A stretch of DNA of 32,645 nt from an uncultured bacterium (GTDB taxonomy: Bacteria > Bacillota > Clostridia > Oscillospirales > Acutalibacteraceae), in the NCBI GenBank assembly GCA_949293385.1, contig CASFDQ010000092.1, forward strand, positions 1 to 32,645, written 5' to 3'. A model generated the notes under the pieces. It made no database searches. It was not told where the DNA came from and saw only the letters and a program-made list of their open reading frames with translations. Every line of letters begins with the position of its first letter. The first letter of the stretch is position 1. Both the position numbers and the translations under genes were made by a program. This document shows, one piece after another, positions 32,512-32,645 of this stretch.

Positions 32512-32645
32512 GGGTCATTCTGAGCGCAAGTCGAAATTTTGCGACAATGAGATCCCGTCACCTGCGGTGCCGCGCTACGCGTTCGACAGGCGAAGGCAAG
32601 ACCCATTGTCGCAAGCAAAGTCGCAAAATCGCCGTAGGCGGAATC
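32512..32645. repeat. Dispersed-repeat type sequence at the window end
   Basis: No gene is seen after 32487. GGGTCATTCTGAGCGCAAGT (32511-32530) resembles the TCATTCTGAGCG-type repeats often found between genes of gut Firmicutes. TTTTGCGACAATG (32538-32550) is matched by the inverted CATTGTCGCAA (32604-32614) and by GTCGCAAAAT (32621-32630), so the block can fold on itself. It is cut by the window edge. Confidence 0.5.

Noticed and set aside
32493..32515. Terminator after the SGNH gene
   Set aside because: Only a five-base stem ACCCG/CGGGT with no T-run.

Overview
The window looks like chromosome of a spore-forming, low-to-mid GC Firmicute, most likely a gut-type member of class Clostridia. 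Evidence: the yabN-yabO-yabP-yabQ-divIC-yabR gene order known from Bacillus and Clostridia, the sporulation genes yabP and yabQ, a BclA-like collagen protein, a CIRCE operator in front of groES-groEL, hemZ, tepA next to spoIIIE, strong AGGAGG-type ribosome binding sites, and many consensus sigma-A promoters. Genus cannot be fixed from the sequence alone.

Layout. 1-138: array of small hairpins. 164-922 (-): collagen-like surface or spore protein. 1117-3843 (+): glycerate kinase, LarA-type nickel hydroxyacid racemase, Dabb protein, ended by a bidirectional terminator shared with a convergent sugar-phosphate isomerase-like gene (3897-4751, -). 4769-4979: second hairpin array. 5074-5907: PHP phosphoesterase. 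6156-8285: GH78 alpha-L-rhamnosidase with its own promoter and terminator and a codon style unlike its neighbours. 8535-17246: long housekeeping operon recJ, rel, dtd (with an apparent -1 frameshift at an A AAA AAG slippery heptamer), MBL hydrolase, hemZ, uridine kinase-like, a small unknown, MTA/SAH nucleosidase-like. 17350-20358: mazG, hup, rqcP, yabP, yabQ, divIC, yabR. 20415-23298: fumarase alpha subunit, RlmL-like methyltransferase, lipid kinase. 23326-25395: CIRCE-controlled groES-groEL. 25397-25779: repeat-rich spacer. 25780-26501: SLOG (DUF1273-like) gene divergent from a ribbon-helix-helix gene, with a perfect 12-bp inverted repeat between them. 26726-30802: tepA, spoIIIE/ftsK, ComEC-type MBL protein. 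30850-31053 (-): DUF378. 31174-31249: tRNA-Thr(GGT), followed by a terminator and the third hairpin array. 31558-31761: PHP head joined to an unrelated membrane tail. 31771-32487: SGNH hydrolase. 32488 to the end: a dispersed-repeat type sequence.

Most of the window is housekeeping. The points that stand out are the dtd frameshift, the three arrays of short back-to-back hairpins (one with linkers that flip orientation at its middle), the glycerate kinase-LarA pair, the SLOG/RHH pair with its palindrome, an RBS-covering hairpin before yabP, and the chimeric PHP remnant. I saw no clear new defence system, CRISPR array, transposase or prophage. All product names come from reading motifs by eye; no database search was run.
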